13,628 nucleotides of DNA from a bacterium TMED198 (lineage in GTDB: Bacteria; Fidelibacterota; Marinisomatia; SCGC-AAA003-L08; D37C17): the NCBI GenBank assembly GCA_002170735.1, contig NHIV01000029.1:1-13628 (forward strand). The letters are read 5' to 3'. This document shows positions 12,369-13,628 of this stretch, one piece after another. The position numbers and the translations under genes were made by a program. The notes below the pieces were generated by a model. The model saw nothing but the letters and a program-made list of their open reading frames with translations. It had not been told where the DNA came from and made no database searches. Positions within the stretch are counted from its first letter, which is position 1. Each line of letters starts with the position of its first letter.

Positions 12369-13628
12369 ATGCAATTTCAAAGTATAAACCCCTATACTGA
12401 AAAGTTTTTGCAGTCATATGATCCAATTTCTTTCGATACACTAAAGACAGTACTTAATTCTGCTGAAGTAGCTTTTAGAAATTGGAAAGCTATTAATATA
12501 AAAGAGAAATTAGAATTTTTAGAAGTCATTAGAGATTCATTGGTTTTAAATAAAGAAAAATGTTCAAATATGATATCCAATGAAATGGGCAAGGTTTTAA
12601 AAGAGTCTGAATCTGAAATAGATAAATGTGTTTGGCTTTGTGATTACTATCTTGAAAACTCCAAAAATTTTCTTATTGATAGAATCATACCCACTGATTC
12701 AAGTTCATCCTACGTAAAGTATGAACCGCTTGGAATTATATTAGGCGTAATGCCTTGGAACTTTCCATTTTGGCAGGTTTTCAGGTTTGCTATTCCTTCA
12801 ATGTTGATAGGCAATGTAGTTGTACTAAAACACGCACCTAATGTTATAGGTTGCTCAATTTTAATTAACGATATTTTTAATAGATCAGGTATTCCAAAAA
12901 ACGTATTTAATAATATCATTATTGAAAATAAAAATGTAGAAAAACTTATTGCCTCTGATCAAGTTAGAGGGGTTTCATTTACTGGCAGCGATACCACTGG
13001 AAAGATAATAGGAGGTATGGCAGGTAAAAATCTAAAACCAATGGTTCTTGAGCTAGGCGGATCTGATCCTTTTATTGTATTTGATGATGCTGTCGTTGAT
13101 GATTGTGTTGAAGGTGCTATTAGTTCTAGATTTCTTAATTCAGGGCAAAGCTGTATAGCTGCAAAGAGATTTATTATTCATAATAGGGTTTATGATGATT
13201 TTAAAAGTAAAATCGTTGAGAGGGTTGAGAAATTAAAGGTTGGCAATCCACTATCTATCAAAAGTGATATAGGCCCACTCGCAAGAAAAGATTTGGTGGA
13301 AAACATTAACTGTCAGGTATCACTATCTATAGATAAGGGTGCAAAATTAGTCTTTAGAAAAAATATACCAAGAGGAGGTTTTTTCTTTGGACCAACTGTC
13401 CTGGAGAATGTAGAAGAAGGTATGCCAGTTTTTGATCAGGAAGTTTTTGGGCCTATTTTGTCGTTGATGAGATTTAACAATACAGAAGAGGCTATATCCT
13501 TAGCAAATAAGTCAATGTATGGATTGGGAGCCAGTGTATGGTCTGCATGTGATTTAACAATTGATAGAATGATACGTAGCATTGAAAGCGGAATGGTATT
13601 TGTTAATGAATTTACTAAGTCAGATCCC
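12369..13628 (+). CDS. Aldehyde dehydrogenase, succinate-semialdehyde type, 3' truncated
   Basis: 420 codons are open to the right window edge; the family is usually about 455-460 residues, so roughly the last 40 are missing. Visible parts are 'LGVMPWNFPFWQVFRF' with oxyanion Asn131, 'VVVLKHAPNV', the cofactor loop 'SFTGSDTTGK' (203-212), general-base Glu228 in 'LELGGSDPFIV', nucleophile Cys262 in 'NSGQSCIAAKRF' and 'FDQEVFGPI' (355-363). The PWNFPFWQVFRF and SDPFIV forms are typical of the Sad/YneI (GabD-like) branch, which oxidises succinate semialdehyde to succinate with NAD(P)+. Other short semialdehydes remain possible. No signal peptide, so it is cytoplasmic. The gene starts 15 bases after the acylase stop with no obvious Shine-Dalgarno sequence and appears to be third in the same operon. 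Confidence 0.9.
   Translation, partial: MQFQSINPYTEKFLQSYDPISFDTLKTVLNSAEVAFRNWKAINIKEKLEFLEVIRDSLVLNKEKCSNMISNEMGKVLKESESEIDKCVWLCDYYLENSKNFLIDRIIPTDSSSSYVKYEPLGIILGVMPWNFPFWQVFRFAIPSMLIGNVVVLKHAPNVIGCSILINDIFNRSGIPKNVFNNIIIENKNVEKLIASDQVRGVSFTGSDTTGKIIGGMAGKNLKPMVLELGGSDPFIVFDDAVVDDCVEGAISSRFLNSGQSCIAAKRFIIHNRVYDDFKSKIVERVEKLKVGNPLSIKSDIGPLARKDLVENINCQVSLSIDKGAKLVFRKNIPRGGFFFGPTVLENVEEGMPVFDQEVFGPILSLMRFNNTEEAISLANKSMYGLGASVWSACDLTIDRMIRSIESGMVFVNEFTKSDP

Noticed and set aside
12392..12919. Two minus-strand open frames across the aldehyde dehydrogenase
   Set aside because: The plus-strand frame is open to the window end and has all aldehyde dehydrogenase motifs; the antisense frames are short and featureless.

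Overview
This 13.6 kb window is AT-rich, and every gene in it lies on the + strand. It probably comes from an uncultured marine bacterium of the FCB group, most like Candidatus Marinimicrobia (SAR406). That placement is inferred from protein style: Cys/Gly repeats of the D-C-A-G-E-C-G-G type, a C-terminal sorting domain with the motif YPNPFNPTTSI, a C10 peptidase with a propeller and a dockerin, and few clear Shine-Dalgarno sites. No rRNA, tRNA, CRISPR array, insertion sequence or integrase was seen.

Layout. (1) 1-1729: the 3' part of a large secreted, repeat-rich surface protein with a cohesin-like segment, a Cys-rich repeat tract, a tandem 86-codon duplication and a type A (T9SS-like) sorting domain. 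(2) 1730-2012: a structured intergenic region with a strong terminator, a second 13-bp perfect hairpin, two more adjacent stem-loops, a likely promoter and an 11-bp direct repeat touching the next start codon. (3) 2013-7287: a compact four-gene cassette. It encodes a LexA-type repressor, a short UmuD-type autoprotease, a UmuC-type Y-family polymerase, and a single-chain UvrD-like helicase fused to a PD-(D/E)XK nuclease with a probable Fe-S cluster. Gene junctions are +8, -4 and +12 bases. (4) 7288-7369: a short promoter region with a tandem repeat and a perfect 12-bp palindrome. (5) 7370-13628: a second apparent operon for export and catabolism. It encodes a secreted C10 cysteine peptidase with a beta-propeller and dockerin, a lipoprotein Ntn-hydrolase of the penicillin acylase (S45) family, and an aldehyde dehydrogenase of the succinate-semialdehyde type cut by the window end.

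How the genes may work together. The cassette looks like a self-regulated DNA-damage module. LexA would repress the operon until RecA-stimulated self-cleavage; UmuD would be cleaved in the same way and join UmuC to form a translesion polymerase; the helicase-nuclease would process DNA ends or gaps. A resection-type motor nuclease inside a lexA-umuDC operon is the most unusual feature here. The second operon could degrade extracellular protein or amides outside the cell and oxidise a resulting semialdehyde inside it, but its substrates cannot be read from sequence. A cohesin-like segment in the first gene and a dockerin in the peptidase raise the possibility of non-cellulosomal cell-surface assembly.
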